Below are positions 35,911 through 44,461 of a DNA stretch of 64,000 nucleotides, piece by piece (position 1 is the stretch's first letter; every line of letters starts with the position of its first letter). Position numbers and translations under genes: made by a program. The stretch is from an uncultured Planctomycetaceae bacterium (GTDB lineage Bacteria; Planctomycetota; Planctomycetia; Pirellulales; Thermoguttaceae). The notes under the pieces were generated by a model. It worked only from the letters and a program-made list of their open reading frames with translations, made no database searches and was not told where the DNA came from. The stretch covers positions 1 through 64,000 of the forward strand of contig CAMJTU010000020.1 in the NCBI GenBank assembly GCA_946408825.1. Direction: 5' to 3'.

Positions 35911-37350
35911 ATGCGAACGAAAATTATAGGGCTTGTCGATTGCGACAGTTTTTTCGCGTCGTGCGAGAAGGTTTTCCGACCCGACTGGGCGCGGCGACCG
36001 GTCGTCGTGCTTTCGAATAACGACGGGTGCGTCGTGGCGCGGTCGCCGGAGGCGAAAGCGCTTGACATACCTATGGGGGAGCCGTATTTCAAGCTCAAAG
36101 CGTTCGCGCAGGCGCGCGGGGTCGTCGTGCGTTCGGCGAATTTCGCGCTCTACGGAGATATGAGTCGTCGCGTCGTCCGATCGCTCGAAAGGTGGAGTTC
36201 CGCGATCGACGTCTATTCGATCGACGAAGCGTTTCTCGATCTCTCGGGACGGTTTCAAGACCACGACGGACGTTACCACGGCGAAACGGAATCGGAGAAC
36301 GCGAGTTCGGAACCGGTCGACGTTTTCGAACTTCGCCGGCGCGTCAAAGAGTGGCCCGAGGGCGCGACAATCGGCGAGATTCCCGCGCAAACGCGAATTG
36401 AACTCGAAGAGCTCGCGCAGGAAATCGTAACGACGGTTCGCCGCTGGACCGGCGTGCCGATCTCCCTCGGACTCGGTCCGACGCGGACGCTCGCGAAGGC
36501 GGCAAGCCGATTGGCGAAGGACGAATTTGAGACGACGGGCAAAAAATACGCGCTTCTTTTCGATCAGGAAGAACGAATCGCGGCGCTCAAACGTCTTCCC
36601 GTAGGAAAAGTCTGGGGCGTCGGTCGGCGTTTGCGCGACGTCTTCGAAAAATCGGGACTACGAACGGCGTTCGACCTTGCGCGCTGCGATCCGAAATTCA
36701 TTCGTCAGTCTTTCACGATCGATCAAGAGCGCGTCGTGCGCGAACTGCGCGGCGAGATGATATACGACGCGACGACCGAACCGACGCCGCGGCGTTCCAT
36801 GCAGATTTCCCGTTCCTTTGGCGAGCCGCTCGTCAGCCTCGACGAATTAGAGAAGCCAGTCTCGACCTTCGCCGTCCGACTCGCCGCAAAGCTCCGGGAA
36901 CGTAAACTCGTCGCGAGCGGTCTCTTCGCGCAACTCGAAACGAGTCGATTCGCTCCGCCGGAAGTGAATCGACGCGTCGGGTTGGCCGCGAATTTCCCGA
37001 AGCCGACAAACCTAACCCCCGAAATCCTATCGACCGCGCTCGATCTACTGCGACGTCTCTACGCGCCTGGCTATGAATACAAACGCGCGGGAATTCTCGG
37101 GCTTGAGCTTGTCGACGAAGCGACTGCCGGAGCGCGCCGTTATCTTTTCGACCTCGACCCGGAGCGTCCGCCCGAGCGCGTCGAACGCGACCGCAAACTC
37201 TCCGCCGCGCTCGACGCGGTCAACGCGCGCTTCGGCAGAAACGCCGTCTTCTTCGGATCGGAAGGCGTCGACCGCCCATGGTCGCCGAACTCGTCCTTTA
37301 TCTCGCCCTCCTACACGACCGACTGGAACGCGCTCCCCACCGCCCGATGA
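35911..37350 (+). CDS. umuC: Y-family DNA polymerase, UmuC type
   Basis: 479 residues from the ATG at 35911; a GTG at 35896 is in frame. Error-prone translesion polymerase. Palm/fingers motifs: VDCDSFFASCEKVF (9-22), VVLSNNDGCVVARSPEAKALDIPMG, catalytic SIDEAFLDLSG (103-113), then GLGPTRTLAKAAS (187-199), the GVGRR helix-hairpin-helix region and a little-finger domain. The C-terminus SPSYTTDWNALP matches the DUF4113 tail of UmuC. Odd: residues ~114-168 are an insertion (HDGRYHGETESENASSEP to TRIELEELAQ) between the catalytic motif and the next helix. No umuD lies alongside, whereas umuC is usually paired with it. Confidence 0.88.
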   Translation: MRTKIIGLVDCDSFFASCEKVFRPDWARRPVVVLSNNDGCVVARSPEAKALDIPMGEPYFKLKAFAQARGVVVRSANFALYGDMSRRVVRSLERWSSAIDVYSIDEAFLDLSGRFQDHDGRYHGETESENASSEPVDVFELRRRVKEWPEGATIGEIPAQTRIELEELAQEIVTTVRRWTGVPISLGLGPTRTLAKAASRLAKDEFETTGKKYALLFDQEERIAALKRLPVGKVWGVGRRLRDVFEKSGLRTAFDLARCDPKFIRQSFTIDQERVVRELRGEMIYDATTEPTPRRSMQISRSFGEPLVSLDELEKPVSTFAVRLAAKLRERKLVASGLFAQLETSRFAPPEVNRRVGLAANFPKPTNLTPEILSTALDLLRRLYAPGYEYKRAGILGLELVDEATAGARRYLFDLDPERPPERVERDRKLSAALDAVNARFGRNAVFFGSEGVDRPWSPNSSFISPSYTTDWNALPTAR

Positions 37351-37499
37351 CGGCGCCGCTCTCGCCGCCGTGAAAATCGTTATGACCCGAAATTATTCCA
37401 ACGCTACGACGTTTCGAGTATACTTTGACCGATAGACGACAAAGGGCGTCCGTATTCACAACGGACTCCATACGACGTAACTTCAGGAGACATAACGAA

Positions 37500-38126
37500 A
37501 TGGCAAAGATTCTTCTTCTCAACGGCAGCGCGCGGGCGAAACAATGCACGGGAACGGCGCTCGCGGAAATGATCGGCGTTTTCGAGGCGGAAGGCGTTGA
37601 AACGGAACTCGTTCAGATCGGCGGCAAAGACGTCAAGGGCTGCATGGGGTGCAACTTCTGCCGCGACGCCGGACGGTGCGTGATTAACGACCTCGTGAAC
37701 GAAGTCGCGCCGAAATTCGAGGCCGCCGACGGACTCGTTATCGGTTCGCCCGTCTACTACGCGTCGCCCAACGGCGCGCTTCTCGCGTTTTTAGACCGGC
37801 TTTTCTACAGTACGTCGTTCTCAAAACATATGAAGGTTGGCGCGGCGGTCGTAAGCTGTCGGCGCGGGGGCGCGACGGCGACTTTCGACGTGTTGAACAA
37901 GTATTTCACGATCAGCGGCATGCCGATCGCGCCGTCGACCTATTGGAACCAAGTTCACGGGTTCACGGCCGACGACGTCAAGAAAGACCTCGAAGGGCTC
38001 CAATGCATGCGCAACCTTGCGCGGAACATGGTCTTCATGATTAAAGCGATCGCCGACGCGAAAGAGAAATACGGGGCGCCTGTCGTCGAACAGGAAGCGT
38101 TTACCAGCTTTCCCGACGGAAAATGA
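37500..38126 (+). CDS. Flavodoxin-fold NADPH-dependent FMN reductase
   Basis: 208 residues from the ATG at 37500, with AGGAG about ten bases upstream; longer in-frame starts lack support. Flavodoxin-like start KILLLNGSARAKQCTGTAL, an FMN-binding loop, the CMGCNFCRDAGRCVINDL cysteine cluster common in iron-sulfur-flavoprotein-like reductases, and GSPVYYASPNGALLAFLDRLFYS. Probably a cytoplasmic flavin or quinone reductase. Physiological acceptor unknown. Confidence 0.8.
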   Translation: MAKILLLNGSARAKQCTGTALAEMIGVFEAEGVETELVQIGGKDVKGCMGCNFCRDAGRCVINDLVNEVAPKFEAADGLVIGSPVYYASPNGALLAFLDRLFYSTSFSKHMKVGAAVVSCRRGGATATFDVLNKYFTISGMPIAPSTYWNQVHGFTADDVKKDLEGLQCMRNLARNMVFMIKAIADAKEKYGAPVVEQEAFTSFPDGK

Positions 38127-38154
38127 GAACATTTCCGTAAGGAATCGAAGAAAT

Positions 38155-38188
38155 ACGGCGCGACGTCGTTTTTGCGACGTCGCGCCGT
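38155..38188. terminator. Strong bidirectional terminator
   Basis: A 14-bp perfect stem (38155-38168 with 38175-38188) with a six-base loop lies between the convergent reductase and DUF4132-type genes; TTAGTTTTA follows on the plus strand. Confidence 0.85.
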
Positions 38189-38202
38189 TTAGTTTTACCC
38201 GA

Positions 38203-41200
38203 CTATCGCGCCGAGTTGTTGAATTTGATCTGCTCGACGATCGACGGGTCCTGAATCTTCGAATCTTCCGCGAGGAAGAGGACTTTCGTAAGAATCGCCG
38301 CCGTCTGCGGATCGTCGTCGACGAACGGAAGGAATATCTTGCCGCGATGCTGCGAGTGAACCGCCACGATATTGAGCATGCCGCCGCCCTCTTGACGGAC
38401 GACGCCGCTGCCAAGGTGTACGGAATAGCTCGCGAGCTTCCCTTCGACGAGCGCGTAGCGTTCCTCGACCTTGACGTTTGAGAGTCCGAACATCGGAAGC
38501 GTCAGCCGCAGCAGTTCGGCGCGCATCTCCATCGTCGAATGGCTCGCCTCGGGCTCGACGCCCCCCGCGTGCGCGACGCTGACCGCCAGATCGACGTCGC
38601 GCATGATCTCCGAGAAGAGGACGTCCGGGACGTCTTTGATCTTATCGACGCCGCTGAACTCGACGCCGTCAAGCGTCGGCGCTTCGATATCGGCGGGCGT
38701 GAACCAGTCCGCTTCCGCGACGAGCGTCGCCGAGATCTTATGCCGACGGTCAAATTTCCCGAGTCCGTCGTACCAGTCGACGCGCCAGCCGCGCTTCTTC
38801 AAAAGCGTCGCCGCCTTCGTCGGTTGAATCTGACAGCCCGCATATCGCGCCGTCTCGCGACGGTCAAGTTCCTCGTCCGTCTTCAAATACAGTTCTCGGA
38901 ACGCCTGCTTGAAGGGCTGTTTGATCTTCGACTCGAAAATATAGCCGCGCCATTTGCCCCACGTCTTCGTCTCAAACAAACGGAACGGGTGCGCGACTAT
39001 AGCCTCTTTAACCGACTTCCACGGGACGACTTTGCCGTCGCAATCTTTCAGACCGTCGTCGCAAGCCATGCCGAAACGTTTGCCCGACTGGAAGATCAGC
39101 GTTTCCGCGAGAGGACGCAGGTTCGGATTGTCGAGAAGTCCGCGCAACTCTTGGGCGGTCAGCGCGGACTCTTCCGTCATCGCGGTCTCGAGGAAGAGTC
39201 GCGTTCGCGAATACTGGTCGTTGAGTTCCGTCTTCGCTTCTTTTAGCTGAACGATATACGGGTCTTTATTGATTCTCGTCGGAACGGACTTGAGGTCTTT
39301 CCCGTCCTTTGTGCAGACGATCGCGACGCCGCCGTTGGGCGCGGGCTTGAGTCTGACTTCAAGGTCGGCGACGGGACGCGGCTGGAAGAAGGGCGCGGTA
39401 TTTTCGGCGAAGTACGCTTCCATGCGGAGCGTGAGTCGCGCGGCGTCCTTGTCGCCGGTGTTCGTCGCGAGGTTCGTGAGCGCGAGCGCGCCCGCCAACC
39501 GTTCGCTTTCGGCGCGCTGCGGTCCGAAGTTCTTGGCGCCCTTGACGAATTCCTGGATAAACGCGTAACGCCGCGCCGCGTCTTGATCGTCTTTAACGGG
39601 AATCACGGCGTAGGCGGCGAGCAGGTCCTTGTTGCGCTTGTCGCGAATCTGCGCCTCGGTCGCCTCGACGTCGAGTTTGCCGAGCGCCGCGTCCGCATAT
39701 TTCCGCGCCCGGCTATGACGCGCGCCGTCTGCGATATATTTCGCCGCGTCGTAGATCGCCGCGAATCGTTTCTCGCCGACCGCCTCGTACGCCGTGTGGA
39801 ACCACGTGGAATCGAACGCGCCCGACGCCAGTTCTTCCGCCGAAAGCGTCGCGTAATGCGAGATAATCGCCGTCGTCGCTTCGTCGAAATCGTTGCAAAC
39901 GTGCGCGATGAAATAGTATGTCGCCGACTCGAACCCCGGCGCCTTCAAATATTCGCCGACGAAACGAATCCACGAAGGATTGAACGTCGAAAGTTCCACG
40001 AGCCGCTTTTCCGAAAGATTGTAGCGTTTGACGATCGCCGCAAACGCCGCCGCGTCGTCTTCCGGCGCAGGAACGCACATTTTGACCATGTAGAGCAAAT
40101 TGCTCCGGCGACTGCGACCGTGCCAACTGCGCCAGCGAAGGGGTTCTGAACCAAGCGCTCCCAGAAACACGCCAAGACGTTCTACTCCGCTGCAATACGA
40201 GAGGTTCGTAGCCGCGTAGGACCATTTCCCGTCGGCGTCGCCGCGCGAGAGTTCGCTCTCGACAATCACGTTCTCAAGCTTTGAGTAGAACTCGTCGACA
40301 AACTTCAGAGCCGCCTCGTCTTTTGGCGTAAAATTCTCCTTCTTGCCGAGAAGATATTCAACTTGGTCGAGACTCCACTCGTAGCAAGAAGCGACGTCTC
40401 CGCGAACGTCGCTCTTTTGAATTCGCCCCTGACGCCGCCGTTCGAAAAGCGAGATTCTTGAAGTAAAAAACGCCGCTTCGCTCCTGTCGTTTCGGAACGC
40501 GTATTCCGCAAGCGCGCGCTCCGAAACGATCCCGCGCGTCGCGGCGAGAAGATAGGCTCTGAAACCGGGATCGAGTTTCTTCGACGTCGCCGATTCGGTA
40601 ACGACCTCGTTGGAGATATTATTCCGTTCTGGATCGATAATGCAACTCGGCTCCACGTTCGAATATTTTTCTTCTTCGCGTTCAGGAGTAATTTGCCACG
40701 CCTTCTTGCAGATGTTTTCGAAATGCTTGTAGATCGCAACGCGAGCGACGAAGGCGCGATCCGAATCTTCGGCGGAGCAGTCGATCAGTCCGAGAAGGAG
40801 CCAGAAAATCTGGGGATGACACGTCAAGCAATGGACGTAAACGTTGGTTGAACGGGCGAAAACAAAGGATCCCGAATCCCAGATCGCGTCGTTCTCGGGA
40901 AGCGAGCGGACAAACCAATCGGCGACGGCGAGCGACGACGCGAAGCGCGTTTTGCCGTCGCTATGCTCTCCCCAAAGATAGCCGCAAACGCGTTTCATGA
41001 CGTCCTTAAACGCGTGCCTTTGCGGATTCGAGAAGCCGCTTCCAAGAAGATAGTCGATTCGGACGTCGAGCGACGAGGCGTCCGCATAGAGCAGCGCGAT
41101 CACGCGCGCAAGACGTTCCGGCGAACCGAGTTTAGCGTACCATTCTTCCCATAGTTCCGCGAGAGGAAACGGGCGTTTTTCCTCGACATAGAAACGTCGA

Positions 41201-43443
41201 ACGCCAACATGACCGTGTCCGAGCGTTTCCTCTTCGCCGAACCAATCGCCGATGGAATCGTCTTTATGCTTTTTGATCAGATTGTCGAGCGCCAGCGCGT
41301 CCTTTCGCGCTTGCAGACAGGACGCGCAGACGTCGTCCGTCTTGTTTTCACGGCGCTCGGCGAGTTCCTCGCCGGTAATCGTCGGATTCTTCGGAAGTTC
41401 GGAATCGGGATAGAATCGGGCGAACGTTTCGAGATAACGCGGCTCGTTCGCGATAAAGGAAATATCGGGCGCGTACGCGTCGGACTCGTCGAAGTAGGGC
41501 GAGCGTGTCTCGGACTTCTCCTTCTCCGGCGCGACTGCGCGGAACGCGGCGTCCCAGGCGAGACGTTCCTGCGCGTCCTTCGGCTCGCGCGCGACGAGCA
41601 GCTCCGCGCAGACGTCCTTGAGTCCCGAACGCGTTTCGTCGGCGGCGATTCGGATAATGAGGTCGTACGCCCCGCGACGCCGCGTTTCGAGGGAGTCGTC
41701 GAGCAGTCGTCCGACCGACGCGAGCAGTCCCGCGTCGTCTTGCCTCATAAGAAGCGAGACGCAATTGACGCGGATATCTTCCGTCTTAAGGCGCAGCGCC
41801 TTTTCAAATTCCGAAAAATCCAGTTCGGACGGCGAGATTTTGCTCGCAATCTCGAAAGCGGCGCCTCGCGTGAGAGACTCCCTGTCGACCAGCGCGTCGT
41901 AGAGCCCTCGAAATTGCGAAAGGCGCTTCGGATGCGACAACAGAGAAATCGCGACGCCCCTGCGATCGTACCCGTCGGCGGAAATGAGCGGAATCATTTT
42001 GATCGCGCGGTCCTGCGCTTCTTCGTCGTCGAGGAGGATGGCGAGGTAGGCGATCTTGACCGCCAGATCGCCCTGAGTCAGTTCGACGTCAAGCCATGGA
42101 AAAACGCAGCCGGAGAAGGTCTTCTCTTTGATTTTCGCCGATTTAAGCCGGTCAAAATGTTCAAAGAGGAACGTCAGCAGGTCGCGCGCCGCCGACTCGT
42201 CGTCAAAATAACGCAAAACGGAGCCGTGAGTTCCCTTTTCCTCGTAGCTCTTCAAATCTTCATAACGATGTTCCGTCATGAGAAACGGCAGGAAGAGCGC
42301 AAGAATCTCCTGATCCTGCGGATATTTTGCGACGGCGATCGTCGCGAGTCGATGGCGAATCGATTGCGTATGAATCGCCGACGCGAAAACGCCGACCGCG
42401 AGCGCCTGATTTCGCGTACAGTTCTTAACGCTGAGCGCCTTTTCCGCAAGTTCGGCGGCTTTATACTGATCCGTAACCGCCTGAGTCCACAGCGCCATGT
42501 ACAGTTCCATGACGTCCTTCGAACGCAGCCATGCTTTGCGCGTTTTTTCGTCGTCGAGTCCCGTAAGGAGCAGTCGTAACGTCTTCGCGGAAATACGTTC
42601 GAGGTCCTTCGAATCTTCGGTTCCGAGTCCCGTCCAAACGCCTACGGCGCGCTTCACGGAAGAGAAACGAATCAGATTATTCTCGTCGATAACTTTAAGG
42701 ATAACTTTGAACCCGTCGAGCGTTCCTTCGTCCGCGCATTCGCAGATCGACTGACGCAGCCCCTCTTGGAGCCGCGCGGCGAGGAGCAGTTTCCCTAAAA
42801 GCTCATGAAGAGAACGGTCGCGACTCAGCAGAACGCCGAGAAAAATCTCGCGACAAACGCGCGGCGCGCCCTCTTCGTTGTTGAGCGACGCGCGAACCAG
42901 TTCTTTAACGCGCGCGTCCCCGGAATCGATCGCGTAAGCGATAAGTTCGGGACAACATTCCTCGGGATAATACCCTTTCTCGTCGCAATATTCGAGGTAC
43001 GCTTTCGCGTCCGAAGGGATGTTGCCGGAAAGAATATCGGCAAGCTCCTCGTCGAGTACGGCTACTTCCGTGAAATTGGAGACAATATCCTCGATAACGC
43101 CGACATAATCGACGTATTTCGGCGACCGAATCGGACGGCGCGACCAGCCCGTCTCATACGGTCGTTCCAAACAATGATCGATCGCCCAAAGGAACGCGTC
43201 GCGGTTTCGTTCGGGAATCCAGCTGCCAAAGATCGAGGGGAAGCGTTCGAGAAAGAACTCCGACGGTTTAAGCCCCTTTTCGAATTCATCGCGTAGCGCG
43301 TCGTGTCTCTTGCTATCCCATCCCCCGAACTCCTCGAGAAATTTTTTGAGCTCTTTTCCTCCCTTGGCGCGGCGCGCTTCAAGTTTCTTCTCGAATTTTC
43401 GCGCTTCGCGAGTCGCCGAGTCGTTTGATTTGTCGGACGCCAT
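38203..43443 (-). CDS. Giant DUF5724/DUF4132-type protein
   Basis: 1746 residues from the ATG at 43443 (AAGGAG six bases upstream); a GTG at 43482 is less likely. No signal peptide or TM segments. The first ~1300 residues are mostly helical with HEAT/ARM-like repetition (KTLRLLLTGLDDEKTRKAWL, DEEAQDRAIKMIPLISADGYDRRGVAISLL), consistent with DUF5724. Cysteine pairs occur in DVCASCLQA and VHCLTCHP. The C-terminal ~350 residues match the DUF4132 core: VKEAIVAHPFRLFETKTWGKWRGYIFESKIKQPFKQAFRELY, LLKKRGWRVDW, then SQHRGKIFLPFVDDDPQTAAILTKVLFLAEDSKIQDPSI. DUF4132 proteins (E. coli YehI/MolR relatives) often accompany MoxR-type ATPases and VWA proteins; none are nearby. Function unknown. It forms an operon with the small gene at 43476. 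Confidence 0.75.
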   Translation of the reverse strand: MASDKSNDSATREARKFEKKLEARRAKGGKELKKFLEEFGGWDSKRHDALRDEFEKGLKPSEFFLERFPSIFGSWIPERNRDAFLWAIDHCLERPYETGWSRRPIRSPKYVDYVGVIEDIVSNFTEVAVLDEELADILSGNIPSDAKAYLEYCDEKGYYPEECCPELIAYAIDSGDARVKELVRASLNNEEGAPRVCREIFLGVLLSRDRSLHELLGKLLLAARLQEGLRQSICECADEGTLDGFKVILKVIDENNLIRFSSVKRAVGVWTGLGTEDSKDLERISAKTLRLLLTGLDDEKTRKAWLRSKDVMELYMALWTQAVTDQYKAAELAEKALSVKNCTRNQALAVGVFASAIHTQSIRHRLATIAVAKYPQDQEILALFLPFLMTEHRYEDLKSYEEKGTHGSVLRYFDDESAARDLLTFLFEHFDRLKSAKIKEKTFSGCVFPWLDVELTQGDLAVKIAYLAILLDDEEAQDRAIKMIPLISADGYDRRGVAISLLSHPKRLSQFRGLYDALVDRESLTRGAAFEIASKISPSELDFSEFEKALRLKTEDIRVNCVSLLMRQDDAGLLASVGRLLDDSLETRRRGAYDLIIRIAADETRSGLKDVCAELLVAREPKDAQERLAWDAAFRAVAPEKEKSETRSPYFDESDAYAPDISFIANEPRYLETFARFYPDSELPKNPTITGEELAERRENKTDDVCASCLQARKDALALDNLIKKHKDDSIGDWFGEEETLGHGHVGVRRFYVEEKRPFPLAELWEEWYAKLGSPERLARVIALLYADASSLDVRIDYLLGSGFSNPQRHAFKDVMKRVCGYLWGEHSDGKTRFASSLAVADWFVRSLPENDAIWDSGSFVFARSTNVYVHCLTCHPQIFWLLLGLIDCSAEDSDRAFVARVAIYKHFENICKKAWQITPEREEEKYSNVEPSCIIDPERNNISNEVVTESATSKKLDPGFRAYLLAATRGIVSERALAEYAFRNDRSEAAFFTSRISLFERRRQGRIQKSDVRGDVASCYEWSLDQVEYLLGKKENFTPKDEAALKFVDEFYSKLENVIVESELSRGDADGKWSYAATNLSYCSGVERLGVFLGALGSEPLRWRSWHGRSRRSNLLYMVKMCVPAPEDDAAAFAAIVKRYNLSEKRLVELSTFNPSWIRFVGEYLKAPGFESATYYFIAHVCNDFDEATTAIISHYATLSAEELASGAFDSTWFHTAYEAVGEKRFAAIYDAAKYIADGARHSRARKYADAALGKLDVEATEAQIRDKRNKDLLAAYAVIPVKDDQDAARRYAFIQEFVKGAKNFGPQRAESERLAGALALTNLATNTGDKDAARLTLRMEAYFAENTAPFFQPRPVADLEVRLKPAPNGGVAIVCTKDGKDLKSVPTRINKDPYIVQLKEAKTELNDQYSRTRLFLETAMTEESALTAQELRGLLDNPNLRPLAETLIFQSGKRFGMACDDGLKDCDGKVVPWKSVKEAIVAHPFRLFETKTWGKWRGYIFESKIKQPFKQAFRELYLKTDEELDRRETARYAGCQIQPTKAATLLKKRGWRVDWYDGLGKFDRRHKISATLVAEADWFTPADIEAPTLDGVEFSGVDKIKDVPDVLFSEIMRDVDLAVSVAHAGGVEPEASHSTMEMRAELLRLTLPMFGLSNVKVEERYALVEGKLASYSVHLGSGVVRQEGGGMLNIVAVHSQHRGKIFLPFVDDDPQTAAILTKVLFLAEDSKIQDPSIVEQIKFNNSAR

Positions 43444-43475
43444 GATTCGCTCCTTACCTCCTATTCTCCAGCTCG

Positions 43476-43898
43476 TTACCACATGCTTCCGGAAAGCGCG
43501 ACGAGGCGGACGAAGGTAAAAACGTCGTTTTCATGAACTTCAAGGGGCGCGTCGAGTTCTTTAAGTTCGACCCCGTCGCGAAAAACGCGAAACAGCCCGT
43601 CTTCGTAGGCTTGCAGCGCGTGGACGACGGCGCGCTCAAGCGGAACGACCGCGCCGTTGTAATCGATCCCAAACGCGACCTTGCCGACCTTCGCCATCTC
43701 GTCGACCTCTTCGTCGGACGGGTTCGTCGGCTCGTTATTCTCCGCGCGCCGATTGTGGCGTTCGACGCAAACTTCGACGCATTGCGCGATTAACTCGCGA
43801 AGCGTATGCGGTTCTTCTCGAAGCGGCGTCGCCGTCGGCTGAATCTTCCGCCGACGGCTCCCGACGCCGAACATATTCACGCGTATCGTCGCGCCCAT
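43476..43898 (-). CDS. Small companion of the DUF5724/DUF4132 protein, possibly beta-grasp-like
   Basis: 140 residues, no signal. Not assigned to a family with certainty. The order of elements is an N-terminal strand TIRVNMFGVG, a Pro/Thr segment, helix TLRELIAQCVEVCVERHNRR, an acidic linker, KVAFGIDYNGAVVPLERAVVHALQAYEDGLFRVFRDGVELKELDAPLEVHENDVFTFVRLVALSG. The ending (short strand, hydrophobic-acid-hydrophobic turn, FTFVRL.aLsG) resembles ThiS/MoaD/ubiquitin-like beta-grasp proteins, but the tail is SGSMW, not GlyGly. GAGGAG ten bases upstream supports the start. It lies 32 bp before the DUF5724/DUF4132 gene, so the pair is probably one operon. A decayed partial copy lies at ~47041-47160. 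Confidence 0.6.
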   Translation of the reverse strand: MGATIRVNMFGVGSRRRKIQPTATPLREEPHTLRELIAQCVEVCVERHNRRAENNEPTNPSDEEVDEMAKVGKVAFGIDYNGAVVPLERAVVHALQAYEDGLFRVFRDGVELKELDAPLEVHENDVFTFVRLVALSGSMW

Positions 43899-44461
43899 CT
43901 TTGAACGACTCCTCTAAACGAAACCTTACGGTCAACGCGAAACGGCAAGCGCAAGAGACGCGAAACGTCTGCCGGTCATAACGTCTCAAAAGGGGGAACG
44001 CTCTTAAGGATATGCTAGACGATAAAAAAATGCAAGTTCTTCGCCCCCAAAACCGCGCCGCGCCTGGAGTCTCCAAAATATGTTTTATTCGCCATGGCGT
44101 CCGCCGATCAAGCAAAATCCTCGCGGCGCCGTTTGTTTGAAAAACGCGTCGCGCAAGTTTATAATTCGCAAAATCCTCCGCGGGAACAACGTCGTTTCCG
44201 TCGTGAAACGATCCCCCAAAGAAAAGCGGTTCGCCGTTCGGGAAATACGTCTTTTGATGATCCTTGGCAATTTCCTTGGTTCCGTTTGCATTCCGCGCAT
44301 TGGACAAAGCCAACCTTTGACGCCATGGCGTAATCCTTCTCTTCAAAGACGTCAATGCGATGGCGCCCCTTGTCAAGACAAGAAAAATCAAATACTTAAT
44401 TGAAATATTCGTCGTTTTTTCGCGACATAACAAAGTCCGCAAACATGAAGAGCCAAGAATC
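43899..44461. other. Divergent intergenic region upstream of copA
   Basis: Separates the small companion gene from copA. It contains the weak small frame 44094-44333 and a perfect dyad CTTGTC-AA-GACAAG (44369-44382) that could be a copper-responsive operator. No canonical CsoR, CopY or MerR site could be assigned. Confidence 0.4.
44094..44333 (+). CDS. Possible small Arg/Gln-rich protein
   Basis: A 79-codon frame with ATG and stop in the gap before copA. The product is Arg/Gln-rich with a Trp/Phe-containing end (DDPWQFPWFRLHSAHW). No recognisable family, no clear Shine-Dalgarno, no known neighbour relation. Codon use is not obviously foreign. It may be spurious. Confidence 0.25.
   Translation: MASADQAKSSRRRLFEKRVAQVYNSQNPPREQRRFRRETIPQRKAVRRSGNTSFDDPWQFPWFRLHSAHWTKPTFDAMA

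Noticed and set aside
43735..44442. 235-codon minus-strand frame overlapping the companion gene
   Set aside because: Its C-terminal part is the companion gene read in another frame; the rest has no support.
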